Notes under the pieces: generated by a model
What the model was told of the DNA's origin: nothing
The model's input: the letters and a program-made list of their open reading frames with translations, nothing else
Database searches by the model: none
Made by a program: the position numbers and the translations under genes
From: Streptomyces sp. JH34
GTDB lineage: Bacteria; Actinomycetota; Actinomycetes; Streptomycetales; Streptomycetaceae
Reading direction: 5' to 3'
Assembly (NCBI RefSeq): GCF_029428875.1
Contig: NZ_JAJSOO010000001.1
Span: forward strand, 496,001-560,000
Length of the DNA stretch: 64,000 bases
Part shown: one piece after another, positions 1 through 9,303 of the stretch
Position numbering within the stretch: position 1 is the first letter of the stretch
Layout of the letters: each line of letters begins with the position of its first letter

Positions 1-1024
1 GGAATCCGATGGCCGCGCTCCGCATCCCGGTGTCGCGGGGGCGGAGGTCGGGTTCCCGGCCGAGCGCCACGTCGATGCAGGCGGCGGCCAGGTCGATGCC
101 GGTGACGTGGCGCACCAGTTCGGTGATGCGATTGCCCGCGGGGCGGGGGTTCACCTCCACGACCCTGGGGCCTTCCCCGGTCAGTTTGATCTCGGTGTGC
201 GCCACGACGTAGTCGAGGCCGAGCGCCGCACCGGCGCTCAGCGCGGTTCCGGTGGCTGCGGCGAGGTCGTCCGGGGACAGGGCGGCCGGGAACATGTGGC
301 CGGTCTCGACGAAGGCCGGGGCCCCGCCGACGCTCTTGTCCGTGACTCCGACGACGTGCGCGACGCCCCGGAAGGTCACGGTCTCGACGCTCACCTCGGG
401 GCCGTGGAGGAACTCCTCCAGCAGGACGTGGGGCGTTCGCCGCTGTCCCCTGGCGTTGTACGGAAAGGCGGCCTGCGCCGCGCACGCCTCGGCCAGCTGG
501 TCCTCGTCGTCGACCCGGCGCACGAACATGCCCGCGCAGAGGTCCACCGGCTTGACCACCAGGGGATAGCCGATGTCGCGTGCGGCCACGGCCGCCTCCG
601 CAGCGTCCGCGCACACCGCGAAGCGGGGTCCGGGCACGCCGGCCGCGCTCAGCACGCGACGAGTGAGGTCCTTGCGGCAGGCGTCCTCCATCGCTCCGGC
701 CGAGGGGCCGGGCAGGCCCAGGAGGGCGGCGATCCGCGCCGCGGTCGGCAGGTAGTAGTCACAGGAGGTGACCACCCCGTCGAAGCGAAGGGCCTCGTGC
801 AGCCGCTCGACCTGCGGAAGCAGTGCACCGAGGTCGTTGGTGGGCGCCGTGACGACGTTACGGGCGGTGAGCAGCGGATGGTCCGTGCCCTCCGGCGCCG
901 ACCGGAGGTAGTGCCGCAGGTCGCGGGTGAGGAAGGTGAAGTGGTGTCCCCCCTCCCCCAGGGCCCGCGGCAGCAGCCTGCTCATCGATCCGACCCAGCT
1001 CTCGACCACCAGCAGATGAGCCAT
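1..1024 (-). CDS. ATP-grasp family ligase, 3' end off the window
   Basis: Reading leftward from ATG at 1024 the frame stays open to the window edge (about 341 residues, incomplete). The start is preceded by GGGGGAG at good spacing. The N-terminal part is a pre-ATP-grasp Rossmann-like domain (MAHLLVVESWVG). The ATP-grasp core follows, with GYPLVVKPVDLCAG, LLEEFLHGPEVSVE and the metal-binding end VVEVNPRPAGNRI. Such enzymes join a carboxylate to an amine or thiol with ATP cleavage, often in dipeptide or siderophore-like metabolite synthesis. The substrate cannot be read from sequence. A Zur-like box lies about 90 bp upstream, so expression may respond to zinc. Confidence 0.85.
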   Translation of the reverse strand, partial: MAHLLVVESWVGSMSRLLPRALGEGGHHFTFLTRDLRHYLRSAPEGTDHPLLTARNVVTAPTNDLGALLPQVERLHEALRFDGVVTSCDYYLPTAARIAALLGLPGPSAGAMEDACRKDLTRRVLSAAGVPGPRFAVCADAAEAAVAARDIGYPLVVKPVDLCAGMFVRRVDDEDQLAEACAAQAAFPYNARGQRRTPHVLLEEFLHGPEVSVETVTFRGVAHVVGVTDKSVGGAPAFVETGHMFPAALSPDDLAAATGTALSAGAALGLDYVVAHTEIKLTGEGPRVVEVNPRPAGNRITELVRHVTGIDLAAACIDVALGREPDLRPRDTGMRSAAIGF

Positions 1025-1114
1025 GAACTCCCCCTTCTCGCACGGACGTCGGACATACGGACAGGCAGGGATCACCCCCTTCGGAGGCTCCCGGCCCGGC
1101 CGCACACACGCTAT

Positions 1115-1134
1115 CGACAATCGTTTTCATTGTC
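1115..1134 (-). promoter_or_regulatory. Zur-like zinc-repressor box
   Basis: Positions 1115-1129 read CGACAATCGTTTTCA; the reverse complement matches 12 of 15 positions of the 7-1-7 Streptomyces Zur box as I recall it (TGAAAATGATTTTCA). The overlapping sequence also forms GACAAT-N7-ATTGTC (1116-1134). It lies in the divergent gap between the ATP-grasp gene and the DUF5709 gene. Zinc control is inference from motif similarity. Confidence 0.55.
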
Positions 1135-1236
1135 ATCTAAAACAGCGTCACTTCTGTTGGGAAACGGCTTCCGTTGCGTCACTCGCCGGACCGGAGTGGA
1201 ATTGCATACAGGGGGACCCGGAGGAAGGGGTACGCC

Positions 1237-1713
1237 ATGACCGACAGCGACCGGGGGGACGACGTCTACCAGCCGCAGGAACCGGAGGCCTCCGACCCCG
1301 CCGACCTGCTGGATCTGGAGGACACCCTCGACACGTCCGGGCTCGCCGACGTCCTGGACGAGGGCTACTCGCCGCCGGACCGGCCCTGGGCGGTCGACGA
1401 CGAGGGCACGACGGCCTCGGAGCAGCACACCGGCGAATCCCTCGACCACCGCCTGACCAGGGAGGTCCCCGAGGGCGACGAACCCGTCCGCGACGGTCCG
1501 GGCGATCTGGCGGACGGTGACGGGGAGCTGTACGACACGGAGGTGGGGACGGACCGCGCGGGCAGACTCACCCAGGAGGGCGACGGGCACGTGCCCTCCA
1601 CCCTCACCGCCCAGGACGTCGGCATCGACGGTGCGGCGGCGTCCGCCGAGGAAGCCGCGATGCACCTGATCCCCGAGGAGAGGGACCTGTTCGGGGAGGA
1701 ACCGGCCCGCTGA
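1237..1713 (+). CDS. DUF5709-family acidic protein
   Basis: A 158-residue, very acidic, probably disordered protein (MTDSDRGDDVYQPQ... to LFGEEPAR). The ATG at 1237 is chosen over an in-frame upstream start because GGAGGA lies just before it. It resembles the small Streptomyces proteins of family DUF5709, with Asp/Glu-rich repeats, a GELYDTEVG segment and a C-terminal AAMHLIPEERDLF motif. No enzyme motif, signal peptide or membrane segment is seen. Function is unknown. It is divergent from the ATP-grasp gene and shares its intergenic region. Confidence 0.75.
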   Translation: MTDSDRGDDVYQPQEPEASDPADLLDLEDTLDTSGLADVLDEGYSPPDRPWAVDDEGTTASEQHTGESLDHRLTREVPEGDEPVRDGPGDLADGDGELYDTEVGTDRAGRLTQEGDGHVPSTLTAQDVGIDGAAASAEEAAMHLIPEERDLFGEEPAR

Positions 1714-2131
1714 GCGCGCAGGCCCGGCTCACGCGGCCCGGGCCGCCCACCTGAGTGCGCCGGCCTCTTTCCCCCTTCGAGGGCATCCTCCGGCGTGGCG
1801 CCCGCGCACGCGTGCGCACGAGCCGCACGCCCCGGCCCGGCCGGTCCCGGGAGCACGTACCCGGCCCGGCGGGCCCGCCCCCTGACACGCGGGCGCCCTC
1901 GTGACGCGGGACGTGGGGACGGACCGGCCGGAACGCGCCGTCGTGCTGCCGTGCTCCCCGAAAACGCTTGGACTCCGGCCCCCCGGCCACGGGAGACTCG
2001 TCACTTCCGGATCTCTCACCGCGGTCGCGCGCCGAGCGTGCTCCGCCGGTGCGGTGCCGCTCCTCCCGGGGCCGCCCGCCCGCCCATGGCGAAGTCCGGA
2101 GCAACTGCCCGCGAAACGACATGAGGTCGGC
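1714..2131. other. Intergenic region without a gene (418 bp)
   Basis: No convincing frame on either strand. The only structure noted is a perfect 14-bp palindrome GCGCACGCGTGCGC at 1804-1817. It presumably holds the promoter of the downstream ABC exporter. Confidence 0.5.
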
Positions 2132-3964
2132 ATGGGATCGCAGCAGTCTCAAGGCACCGGGCCGGGCAACGGCCCGGTACGGCTCGCACTCCGTCACTAT
2201 CTGGGGGAACTGTCCCGCCAACGCGGACTTTCCGTCTTCGCCCTCTCGCTCCCGGCACTCGGCAACATCGGGATCACCTACGTCGCACCGCTCGTCGTCG
2301 CCAAGCTCGTCGGCCGTATCGCAGAGGACGGTGCCATCGGCGTACGTGAGGCGCTTCCCTACGTCGGGGTGTTCGCCGCGGTGCTGCTCCTCGCCGAGAC
2401 CCTGTGGCGGGCGGGTCTGCACTGCCTCAACCGGGTGGACGCCCGCGGCATCGAGCACCTGTACGTCACCGGCATGGACGCCCTGTTCGCCAAGGACGCC
2501 GCCTTCTTCCAGGACAACTTCGCGGGGTCACTCACCAAGAGGGTGCTGAGCTTCGCCTCGCGCTTCGAGGAGTTCGTCGACACGCTCACGTTCAACATCG
2601 TCGGAAGCCTTGCCCCGCTGCTGTTCGGCACGGTCATCCTGTGGAGCTACGACCCCTTGCTGGTGGCCGGTCTGCTGACGATGATCACGCTGACCGCCGT
2701 GTGCGCGGCACCGCTCATCCGGCGCCGCCAGAAGCTCGTCAACCGGCGCGAGGAAGCCATCGCGCGGGTGTCGGGCCACGTGTCCGACGCGCTGATGAAC
2801 ATGGACACGGTGCGGGCCTTCGCGGCCGAGGAGCGCGAGGCCGCCGAACACCGTTCACGGGTGGCGGAGTCGAGGCGTCTGACGCTGCGCTCGTGGGACT
2901 ACGGCAACCTCCGCATCGACACCCTCGTGGCACCGCTGTCCGTGCTCACCAACGGACTCGGCCTGCTCCTCGCCGTGGGGATCGGCGCCGGCGGCGGCAG
3001 CGTGGAGGCGATCGTGGTGGCCTTCACGTACTACACCGGTTCGACCCGCATCATGTTCGAGTTCAACCAGATCTACCGCCGCCTCGAGAGTTCGATGACC
3101 GAGGCCGCGCAGTTCACCGAGTTGCTCCTCGCCCCACCCACCGTGCTCGACCCCGAGACGCCTGAGCCGCTGGGCCCGAAGGCGGCCGACGTCCGGTTCG
3201 ACGACGTCACGTTCGCCCACGACGGAGGTGACCCGATCTTCGAGGGCCTCCGGCTGGACGTGCCGAGCGGGGCGCGGATCGGCCTCGTCGGGAGGTCCGG
3301 CGGCGGCAAGACCACGCTCACCCGGCTGCTGCTGCGGATGTCCGACGTCCAGTCGGGCCGCATCCTGATCGGTGGTCAGGACATCAGCCGGATGCGGCAG
3401 TCCGATCTGCGGAGCCTGATCGCCTACGTCCCGCAGGAACCGGCCATGTTCCACCGCACGCTGCGTGAGAACATCCAGTTCGCCCGGCCCGGCGCCACCG
3501 ACGCCGAGATCCGCGCCGCCGCCGACGCGGCCCATGTCACCGAGTTCGCCGACCACCTGCCGTCGGGCTTCGACACCATGGTCGGGGAACGCGGCGTGAA
3601 GCTCTCCGGCGGACAGCGTCAGCGGGTGGCGCTGGCCCGGGCGATCCTGCGCGACGCGCCGATCCTGCTGCTGGACGAGGCGACCAGCGCGCTGGACTCC
3701 GAGAGCGAGACCCTCGTGCAGCAGGCTCTGTGGCAGTTGATGGAGGGCCGGACCGCGCTGGTCGTCGCGCACCGCCTGAGCACGGTCGCGGCCATGGACC
3801 ACCTGATCGTCCTCGACCACGGCCGCATCGTCGAGCAGGGGACGCATCACGAGCTGCTGCACACCGACGGCGCCTACGCCAAGCTCTGGCACCACCAGTC
3901 CGGCGGGTTCCTCGTCGACACGGCGACGGGTGAGCCGGCGGCCACGGCCGATCAGGCGCGGTGA
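2132..3964 (+). CDS. ABC exporter, fused membrane and ATPase domains
   Basis: A 610-residue half-transporter. The first ~330 residues form a six-helix exporter-type membrane domain; an ATPase domain follows. Visible motifs are Walker A GRSGGGKTT (about residue 387), signature LSGGQRQRV (about 490), Walker B ILLLDEATSALD (about 510) and the switch histidine in VVAHRLST. It would act as a homodimer or with a partner to export a lipophilic compound or peptide. The ATG at 2132 follows GAGGTCGG; the longer upstream frame lacks coding character. It stands alone, with a hairpin terminator directly after the stop. Substrate unknown; no sign that it belongs to the antibiotic cluster. Confidence 0.9.
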   Translation: MGSQQSQGTGPGNGPVRLALRHYLGELSRQRGLSVFALSLPALGNIGITYVAPLVVAKLVGRIAEDGAIGVREALPYVGVFAAVLLLAETLWRAGLHCLNRVDARGIEHLYVTGMDALFAKDAAFFQDNFAGSLTKRVLSFASRFEEFVDTLTFNIVGSLAPLLFGTVILWSYDPLLVAGLLTMITLTAVCAAPLIRRRQKLVNRREEAIARVSGHVSDALMNMDTVRAFAAEEREAAEHRSRVAESRRLTLRSWDYGNLRIDTLVAPLSVLTNGLGLLLAVGIGAGGGSVEAIVVAFTYYTGSTRIMFEFNQIYRRLESSMTEAAQFTELLLAPPTVLDPETPEPLGPKAADVRFDDVTFAHDGGDPIFEGLRLDVPSGARIGLVGRSGGGKTTLTRLLLRMSDVQSGRILIGGQDISRMRQSDLRSLIAYVPQEPAMFHRTLRENIQFARPGATDAEIRAAADAAHVTEFADHLPSGFDTMVGERGVKLSGGQRQRVALARAILRDAPILLLDEATSALDSESETLVQQALWQLMEGRTALVVAHRLSTVAAMDHLIVLDHGRIVEQGTHHELLHTDGAYAKLWHHQSGGFLVDTATGEPAATADQAR

Positions 3965-3967
3965 GCA

Positions 3968-3996
3968 CGGGCCCCGATGTCACGCGTCGGGGCCCG
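3968..3996. terminator. Hairpin terminator between convergent genes
   Basis: Perfect 10-bp arms CGGGCCCCGA / TCGGGGCCCG around a 9-nt loop, four bases after the ABC exporter stop and 50 bp before the end of the convergent MerR-type gene. Likely works in both directions. Confidence 0.75.
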
Positions 3997-4045
3997 CCAC
4001 CCGGTGCCCCAGGTCCCGCGTGCCCAGCGACCCCCGGAAGGGGCG

Positions 4046-5050
4046 TCAGCGCTCTTCACGCGTCCTGAGAACGCAGGCCGCGGTCAGCGCCACGGCACGG
4101 TCTTCGTCCTGCGAGAGCTCCGCGAGGGCCCGTGACGCCGTGGTACCCGGGATGTCGGCGAGCGCCTCCGTCAGCCTTCGACGAGCGCCCACTCCGACGG
4201 CTCCGCGGGCCAGACGGCCGACGAGCAGGGAAGCGATGTGTTCCGCCGCCGCGGGGCGGTCGGCCAGTGCGCTGAGTGCGTCGGCCGCGTCGACGTCGTT
4301 CGTCTCCTCGACCACCATGTCGACGAGCGTCGGAACCGCCTCGGCCACCCCTCGTGCCCCGAGCGCCAGTGCGGCGTACCTGCGGACCACGACGTCCGGA
4401 TTCGCGAGGGCGTCCCGCAGCAGCGCGGTCGCCCCACCGCCCGGCATCTCGGCGATGCCCAGGACGGCACGCTTCCGCACCTCGGGCTCGGATGAGGCGA
4501 GGCCCTCCGCCAGCAGCGCCCCTCCCTCGTCACCCGCCTGCGCCAGAGCCCACCGAAGGGCTCCGGCGACGTTCGGGTCGGCCTCGGTCAGTGCCGCCTC
4601 CGCCAGAGCTTCCAGCGGTACCGGTACCTCGTCGACCGAGGACAGGGCCGCGCGCTGGCGCACGCCGGCGCTGTGCGATCCCAACGCGTGCAGGAGCGTG
4701 ACGGTCTGGAGGACGTCCTCCCATCCCTCGGGTTCCGCCGCACCGATCCTGCGGAGCCGCGTGAGAAGCTCCGTCTCCGCCGCGACGCGTTCCCGAGTCC
4801 GGAGGATGAGATCGTCGACGAGCTCCGAGGGCGTGAAGCCCGGGTCGTCGAGCGCGCGCCCGACGTCACGCAGCGACAGGCCCAGCGACCGCAGGCTCTC
4901 GACATGGAAGATGCGCCGGATGTCGTCGTCCGAGTACACGCGATATCCGGCGCCGGACCGGCCGGTCGGGCGCACGAGACCGAGCGAGTCGTAGTGCCTG
5001 AGCATGCGGGCGCTGACCCCTGACCGCCGAGCCACATCGCCGATCAGCAC
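4046..5050 (-). CDS. MerR-family regulator with HEAT-repeat domain
   Basis: A 334-residue protein. Residues 1-70 are a MerR winged helix (MLIGDVARRSGVSARMLRHY, then GYRVYSDDDIRRI), followed by a dimerising coiled coil to about residue 115. The remaining two thirds are alpha-helical HEAT-like repeats (for example EVRKRAVLGIAEMPGGGATA and DVVVRRYAALALGARG). HEAT repeats usually bind proteins, so the effector may be a protein or a large ligand rather than a metal or small molecule; this is inference. It lies 6 bp after a HEAT-repeat gene and is surely co-transcribed with it. A MerR-type palindrome upstream of the pair suggests autoregulation. Confidence 0.85.
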   Translation of the reverse strand: MLIGDVARRSGVSARMLRHYDSLGLVRPTGRSGAGYRVYSDDDIRRIFHVESLRSLGLSLRDVGRALDDPGFTPSELVDDLILRTRERVAAETELLTRLRRIGAAEPEGWEDVLQTVTLLHALGSHSAGVRQRAALSSVDEVPVPLEALAEAALTEADPNVAGALRWALAQAGDEGGALLAEGLASSEPEVRKRAVLGIAEMPGGGATALLRDALANPDVVVRRYAALALGARGVAEAVPTLVDMVVEETNDVDAADALSALADRPAAAEHIASLLVGRLARGAVGVGARRRLTEALADIPGTTASRALAELSQDEDRAVALTAACVLRTREER

Positions 5051-5056
5051 TGCCCC

Positions 5057-5725
5057 TCACTCCTCCCGGCCGGCGCCACCGATGGCCACGGTGCGCTTCG
5101 CCTCCTCGATCGCGAACTCGAACCCGGAGTCCGGGTCGTGGAACAGCTTCTCCGTGGCGATCGCGTGCGCACGCACGCGCGGGCCGGGATCCTCCACCGC
5201 GACGCGCAGGAGCGGCACGATCATCTCACCGAGGGCGATGAGCGCCCTGCTGAGGCTCATCTGCGTCTCCCTCTCCCCGCGGCCGAGTTGTGTGGCCAGC
5301 ACCGCGGCCAGCTCTCCCTCCTGCCCTTCGGGCACGAGGAGAACCGCCGCGCGCCAGGCGCTCCGCGCCACCTCGTCGTCGGCATCGGACAGGATCTCCC
5401 GGGTGATCGCGGGCCACGCCCTCCGGTCCCCGATCTTGGACAGCGTGTGCAACGCCTGACTCCGTGCCTGCGCACGCTCCGACCGGACCTCGTCGACGAG
5501 TTTCGGGACCGTCACCGACGCCGGGTGACGGGTGAGTGCCCAGGTGAGCATGTCGCGCACGTGGAAATCGGGCTCGACCGCGCATCGTTCGACGAGCATG
5601 TCGACAAGACGCGGGTCAGGGTTCGTGCCTACCGCCAGCGCCGTCCGCAGGCGCACCGACGAACGGCTGTCGAACAATCCCTGACGTGCCCGGCTCATGG
5701 CCGTGTGCTGCTTCGGTGTGGTCAT
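5057..5725 (-). CDS. HEAT-repeat protein
   Basis: 222 residues from ATG 5725 (MTTPKQHTAMSRARQG), chosen because AAGGAGGT lies directly upstream; an in-frame start seven codons earlier lacks one. It consists of repeated helical pairs such as HVRDMLTWALTRHPASVTVP and SQALHTLSKIGDRRAWPAI, typical of HEAT/PBS-lyase-type repeats. No catalytic residues are recognisable. It is the first gene of a two-gene operon with the MerR-HEAT regulator, so the two probably interact or sense the same partner. Confidence 0.8.
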   Translation of the reverse strand: MTTPKQHTAMSRARQGLFDSRSSVRLRTALAVGTNPDPRLVDMLVERCAVEPDFHVRDMLTWALTRHPASVTVPKLVDEVRSERAQARSQALHTLSKIGDRRAWPAITREILSDADDEVARSAWRAAVLLVPEGQEGELAAVLATQLGRGERETQMSLSRALIALGEMIVPLLRVAVEDPGPRVRAHAIATEKLFHDPDSGFEFAIEEAKRTVAIGGAGREE

Positions 5726-5753
5726 CCGGCCACCTCCTTCCGTCACACCGAAG

Positions 5754-5777
5754 ACCTTGTCACCGTGTCAAGGTCAA
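5754..5777 (-). promoter_or_regulatory. MerR-type operator/promoter palindrome
   Basis: Positions 5754-5774 form a 21-bp palindrome (ACCTTG and CAAGGT arms around CAC/GTG) with only two mirror mismatches plus the central base. It overlaps a minus-strand TTGACC (-35-like) at 5777-5772, immediately upstream of the HEAT/MerR operon. MerR regulators typically bind such dyads between -35 and -10. A convincing -10 is not visible. Confidence 0.6.
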
Positions 5778-6025
5778 GCGGGGCCACCGTGCGGCCCGGC
5801 CGGTGCACCCACCCGTGTCGTCGCGGACGTCCGCCTGCCGAGCGACGTGCTGGACCGGGCGGGACACGCCAAGGCCCGCTTCCCTCGCGCATCGGCGTCA
5901 CCCGGTGCGGGCATGCGAACATGACCGGGCTGCGTACGGATACCCGGCCCGGGCGCCGCCCGTCCGTCCACGGCACGGGCCCGCCCGGCGCAAGAGCTCG
6001 TCGATCGCACAGGAGCGGCCCCCAC

Positions 6026-7483
6026 ATGCCCACCACCCCCTCGTCCGAACCCACCGCCCGCATCGGCGTCACCGGCCTCGCCGTCATGGGCAGCAATCTC
6101 GCCCGTAACTTCGCCCGCCACGGCCACACGGTCGCCGTCCACAACCGCACGGCGGCCCGTACCCGGGCTCTGATCGACGAGCACGGCACGGAGGGGGACT
6201 TCGTCCCCGCCGAGACGGCCGAGGAGTTCGTGGCCTCGCTCCAGAAGCCCCGTCGCATCGTCGTCATGGTGAAGGCCGGTGAGCCGACCGATGCCGTCAT
6301 CGAGGAGTTCGCCGCACTGCTGGAGGACGGCGACGTCCTCATCGACGGGGGAAACGCGCACTTCCAGGACACCCGGCGCCGTGAGAAGGCCATGCGGGAG
6401 CGGGGCATCCACTTCGTCGGGACCGGCATCTCGGGGGGCGAGGAGGGGGCGCTGAACGGACCGAGCATGATGCCGGGCGGATCGGCGGAGTCCTACACCT
6501 CGCTCGGTCCCCTCCTGGAGAGCATCGCGGCCAAGGCCGACGACGGGACGCCCTGCTGCACGCACATCGGGCCGGACGGCGCGGGGCACTTCGTCAAGAT
6601 GGTCCACAACGGTATCGAGTACGCGGACATGCAGCTCATCGGGGAGGCCTACCAGCTGCTCCGCGACGTCGCCGGGTACTCCCCCGCTCAGATCGCGGAC
6701 ATCTTCCGCACCTGGAACACCGGGCGGCTGGACTCCTATCTCATCGAGATCACCGCAGAGGTGCTCTCGCACGTCGACGCGGCGACCGGCAAGCCCTTCG
6801 TCGACGTCGTGCTCGACCAGGCGGAGCAGAAGGGCACGGGCCGCTGGACCGTACAGATCGCCCTCGACCTGGGCGTTCCCGTCTCCGGCATCGCCGAGGC
6901 CGTCTTCGCACGCTCCGTCTCCGGCCACGGCGCCCTCCGCGACGCCTCACGCCACCTGGCCGGACCGACCGCCCGCACACTCGGTGAGAACGAGGCAGCG
7001 GCCTTCGCCGACCAGGTCGAGCAGGCCCTGTACGCCTCGAAGATCGTCGCCTACACCCAGGGCTTCCACGAGATCGCGGCCGGCAGCGAGCAGCACGAGT
7101 GGGGCATCGACCTCGGCAAGGTCGCCGCGATCTGGCGCGGCGGATGCATCATCCGCGCCGCCTTCCTCGACCGCATCACCGGCGCCTACGAAGCCCAGCC
7201 CCGGATGGCGAGCCTCCTCTCCGACAAGGGCTTCGCGGAGGAGATCGCCGCCGCACAGGACGACTGGCGCACCGTGATCTCCACCGCCGTCGCCCAGGGC
7301 GTCCCCACCCCCGCCTTCGCCGCCACCCTCGCCTACTACGACTCCCTGCGCGCCGAACGCCTTCCCGCCGCCCTCACCCAGGGCCAGCGCGACTACTTCG
7401 GCGCCCACACCTACCACCGCACCGACCGGGAGGGCACCTTCCACACCCTCTGGGGCGGCGACAGGACCGAGACCGGGAGCTGA
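6026..7483 (+). CDS. gnd: 6-phosphogluconate dehydrogenase, decarboxylating
   Basis: 485 residues, full length for the long-chain family. It oxidises 6-phosphogluconate to ribulose 5-phosphate plus CO2 in the pentose phosphate pathway, making NADPH in the cytosol. The N-terminal Rossmann motif GLAVMGSNLARN (from residue 17) is followed by NRTAART, typical of NADP binding. The substrate/catalytic block GTGISGGEEGA and the catalytic lysine in FVKMVHNGIEY (Lys191) are intact. The C-terminal helical domain ends with AHTYHRTD. Start ATG 6026 is preceded by AGGAG. Monocistronic, closed by a strong hairpin. Confidence 0.96.
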   Translation: MPTTPSSEPTARIGVTGLAVMGSNLARNFARHGHTVAVHNRTAARTRALIDEHGTEGDFVPAETAEEFVASLQKPRRIVVMVKAGEPTDAVIEEFAALLEDGDVLIDGGNAHFQDTRRREKAMRERGIHFVGTGISGGEEGALNGPSMMPGGSAESYTSLGPLLESIAAKADDGTPCCTHIGPDGAGHFVKMVHNGIEYADMQLIGEAYQLLRDVAGYSPAQIADIFRTWNTGRLDSYLIEITAEVLSHVDAATGKPFVDVVLDQAEQKGTGRWTVQIALDLGVPVSGIAEAVFARSVSGHGALRDASRHLAGPTARTLGENEAAAFADQVEQALYASKIVAYTQGFHEIAAGSEQHEWGIDLGKVAAIWRGGCIIRAAFLDRITGAYEAQPRMASLLSDKGFAEEIAAAQDDWRTVISTAVAQGVPTPAFAATLAYYDSLRAERLPAALTQGQRDYFGAHTYHRTDREGTFHTLWGGDRTETGS

Positions 7484-7488
7484 CCGAC

Positions 7489-7530
7489 GGGGTGGGGGCG
7501 CCGAGGGGCCGGCCTCGGCGCCCCCACCCC
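7489..7530. terminator. Strong hairpin terminator
   Basis: Perfect 17-bp arms (7489-7505 and 7514-7530) with an 8-nt loop, between gnd (+) and the MFS pump gene (-). Its position between convergent stops suggests bidirectional use. Confidence 0.85.
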
Positions 7531-7575
7531 GGGCCGTGTGACTGTCCGGTGGCGCGGCCGTCCGGGAAGGACCCG

Positions 7576-9189
7576 TCAGGCAGGCGCTCCCGCGCCGATC
7601 TCGATCCGCTCCGTGCCGTCGGTCGTCCGCGCGTCCGGTTCGCCGCCGACGTTCACCGAGCGCCCGCGTCCCAGGCGGGGGTGGAGGAGGACGAAGGCGA
7701 GGACCGCCGCCAGGAACGTGAGGCCCGCCGAAACGATCAGGCACACGCGCATCCCCTCGAGGAAGGCGTCACCCACGGCACCCCAGACCTGGCCGGCCGC
7801 CGGGCCGAGGGACATCGAGCCCACCGCTCCCAGGCCCGCATCGCGTGTCGCGGCCGTGACCTGGCCGGCCAGCGCGGGGTCCACTCCCGCGTCGGAGAGG
7901 TGGCCGGGGAGGGAGGAGACGGCTCGGCCGGTGAGCAGGGCTCCGAGCACGGCAGGACCGAGCGCTCCGCCGACCTGACGGAAGGCGTTGTTGCCCGCGG
8001 CCGCCATTCCGGCGAGCGGGTGCGGTACGGAGGCCACGGCGGTGGCCGTCATCGGGGTCGTCACCAGCCCCATGCCCAGCCCCAGCAGGAGCAGCCGCCA
8101 GGAGAGCGAGCCGAAAGAGGTGTCGGCGTCGGCACCGAGCAGCGTGAGCAGGGCCGCCGTCACCATGAGCAGACCCGTGGTGATCATGAGGCGCGGTGAG
8201 AGCCGGTGCATGAGGCGCCCGGCCACACCGCTGACGACCAGCGCCGCTCCGGTGATCACGAGCAGCCGCCAGGCGGTGCCGAGGGTGTCGAGCCGCTGGA
8301 CCATGCCGAAGTAGAGGCTCAGCACGAAGAAGAAGCCGATCATGCCCAGGAACATGATCATGGCGACGAGGGTCGTGGCGGTGAAGCCCGGGCTGCGGAA
8401 GAGCGCGAGGTCGAGCATCGGGTGGGCGGAGCGCCGCTCGGCGACGACGAAGAGGACACCGCTGACGACGGCGACGGCGAGCGCGGTGATGACCTGTGTG
8501 TCGCCGAAGGAGCCGGCGCCCCCCTCGATGACGCCGTAGACGAGCGCGGTGATGGCGAGCGCGGCCGTGATCTGGCCGGGCCAGTCGAGCCGGCCGGCGC
8601 GCGGCGCACGGGACTCGGGCAGGATCCGCAGCGAGATGACGACCGCGACGAGCACGACGGGGAGCGGCACGAGGAAGATCCAGCGCCAGCCGACATGGCT
8701 GAGTATCGTCCCGGCGAGGACGCCGCCGATGGCGAGGGCGCCCAGCAGGCACATCGCCCAGATGCCGATGAACTTCCCGCGTTCACGGTGGTCGGGTACG
8801 GCGTGGCTGATGAGGGCCAGCGTCGTGGGCAGCAGGGCGGCGGCGCCGAGCCCGGACAGCGCCTGGCCGGTCCACAGCTGGCCGATCGAGTGCGCGGTGA
8901 GCGACGTGGCCGCGCCGGCGGCGGAGAGGAGCAGCCCGACGAGGAAGACCTTGCGCCGGCCGTGTACGTCGCCGAAGACCCCGGCGGTGAGGATGAAGGC
9001 CGCCATCGGCAGGACGAAGGCGTCCGACACCCAGGCCAGCTGCGAGGTGGTGGTGGACAGCGCCGACTGGATGGCGGTAAGGCTCACCGAGACGCTGGTC
9101 ACCGGCAGGTAGGCGACGAAGACCCCGAGGCAGGCCATGCCGATGGTCGCCCCGCGGTGGGACACGGGCGAGGGTGGTGACTGGGACAA
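7576..9189 (-). CDS. MFS drug-efflux pump, 14-helix DHA2 type
   Basis: 537 residues with about 14 hydrophobic helices, the EmrB/QacA architecture of proton-driven multidrug exporters. Visible motifs are the loop 2-3 signature GVFGDVHGRRKVFLVG and helix-5 motif C (GAALLPTTLALISH region). The start is TTG at 9189: GAAGGAG sits five bases upstream and no ATG or GTG has a comparable site. It is divergent from an Lrp-type regulator that probably controls it. The substrate is unknown. It is well outside the antibiotic cluster. Confidence 0.88.
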   Translation of the reverse strand: MSQSPPSPVSHRGATIGMACLGVFVAYLPVTSVSVSLTAIQSALSTTTSQLAWVSDAFVLPMAAFILTAGVFGDVHGRRKVFLVGLLLSAAGAATSLTAHSIGQLWTGQALSGLGAAALLPTTLALISHAVPDHRERGKFIGIWAMCLLGALAIGGVLAGTILSHVGWRWIFLVPLPVVLVAVVISLRILPESRAPRAGRLDWPGQITAALAITALVYGVIEGGAGSFGDTQVITALAVAVVSGVLFVVAERRSAHPMLDLALFRSPGFTATTLVAMIMFLGMIGFFFVLSLYFGMVQRLDTLGTAWRLLVITGAALVVSGVAGRLMHRLSPRLMITTGLLMVTAALLTLLGADADTSFGSLSWRLLLLGLGMGLVTTPMTATAVASVPHPLAGMAAAGNNAFRQVGGALGPAVLGALLTGRAVSSLPGHLSDAGVDPALAGQVTAATRDAGLGAVGSMSLGPAAGQVWGAVGDAFLEGMRVCLIVSAGLTFLAAVLAFVLLHPRLGRGRSVNVGGEPDARTTDGTERIEIGAGAPA

Positions 9190-9303
9190 CGAAACTCCTT
9201 CGGGGCGCCGAGGTCCGGCGCGGGAAAAAGACGGGAGGGGCCTCGGGAGGCGTGTCCGGCCGCACGGATCGCCGTCGACCAGGGGCCCGGGACACGACCG
9301 CCG

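Noticed and set aside
107..1240. Long plus-strand frame opposite the first gene
   Set aside because: It mirrors the ATP-grasp gene, whose motifs are clear on the minus strand; its own translation is low-complexity Arg/Gly with no domain.
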